A DNA stretch of 64,000 nt, taken from NCBI GenBank assembly GCA_905221605.1, contig CAJNDS010002524.1:1164134-1228133 (forward strand), given 5' to 3'. Below the pieces are notes generated by a model. The model was not told where the DNA came from and searched no databases. It saw nothing but the letters and a program-made list of their open reading frames with translations. Positions 63,831 through 64,000 of the stretch are shown in pieces. This stretch comes from Symbiodinium natans. Lineage: Eukaryota > Sar > Dinophyceae > Suessiales > Symbiodiniaceae. The position numbers and the translations under genes were made by a program. Numbering within the stretch: position 1 is the first letter of the stretch; every line of letters begins with the position of its first letter.

Positions 63831-64000
63831 CATACGTCTTGGGCAGGGCACGCGGCTGAGCCGGGATTGAGAGGTTGGGCGGGGGGAAGGGGGGCATTTT
63901 CGGCTTGTGGCCGCGGGGCGCTTGTCTGAATCGGTTGCAGCTTCCACCGAAATACGCAGTTTCAAAATGAATGAAAACAACGAGCAAATGTACGCAAACA

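Noticed and set aside
1..64000. Chromosome end
   Set aside because: TTTAGGG arrays are short, alternate in orientation and lie between genes throughout, so the window is internal, not a true telomere.
1..64000. CRISPR arrays, tRNA and rRNA genes, bacterial operons
   Set aside because: The regular repeats are telomere-type units or satellites without spacers. I could not recognise a tRNA cloverleaf or rRNA core sequence by eye, and there are no tightly packed co-directional frames with ribosome binding sites.

Overview
This window looks like nuclear DNA of a dinoflagellate, most plausibly of the Symbiodiniaceae/Suessiales type; the genus cannot be read from it. The grounds are: TTTAGGG/CCCTAAA telomere-type repeats scattered through almost every interval in both orientations; genes cut into very short exons; introns that start with GC or GA as well as GT; introns that are themselves short inverted-repeat elements flanked by 4-bp duplications; and a mitochondrial cytochrome b copy on a short AT-rich insert. 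There are no operons, ribosome binding sites, CRISPR arrays, or tRNA or rRNA genes that I can recognise. Almost all long open frames are translated telomere-like or simple repeats.

Layout. 1-17.3 kb: a plus-strand gene for a class III adenylate/guanylate cyclase. Its catalytic-domain exons lie at about 2954-3041, 3665-3725, 4865-4952, 6351-6423, 7663-7746 and 8806-8863, and the C-terminal end at 16600-16653 and 17198-17318 (stop). The introns are mostly telomere-like repeats plus fold-back elements. A 720-bp C5A3/C6A3 block lies at 14.2-14.9 kb. 17.3-29 kb: many fold-back elements, short coding-like pieces, and two exons of a JmjC/cupin-type protein (26793-26865, 27321-27353). 29.25-30.62 kb: a degenerate GC-rich satellite. 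30.62-31.9 kb: a second satellite with a unit of about 0.52-0.6 kb, rich in ATGCAT. 33.6-38.6 kb: the best-resolved gene, a membrane protein with PAS-like domains. It has about 16 exons whose reading phase can be followed across nearly every junction, and most of its introns are dated by target-site duplications as insertions of inverted-repeat elements (introners). 38.6-46 kb: telomere-like repeats, elements and unassigned exons. 46.2-47.4 kb: AT-rich mitochondrial insert with cob on the minus strand. 47.5-48.06 kb: a block of direct and inverted repeats. 49.15-49.9 kb: an intronless 251-aa reading frame. 52.14-54.88 kb: a 5'-truncated, broken non-LTR retrotransposon abutting telomere-type repeats on both sides. 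55-64 kb: more repeats, elements and unassigned exons.

The main biological point is the pairing of two processes. Several families of short terminal-inverted-repeat elements have inserted with 4-bp duplications and serve as introns. Separately, TTTAGGG patches have been pasted into introns and into those elements, in several cases between direct copies of 11-44 bp of flanking DNA, as expected for repair of staggered breaks.

Exon boundaries rest on reading phase, hydrophobicity and splice dinucleotides read by eye; no alignment or transcript was available. One warning comes from the PAS-like gene: its intron 37760-38463 contains stretches that also look protein-like, so isolated 'exon-like' calls elsewhere are given low confidence.
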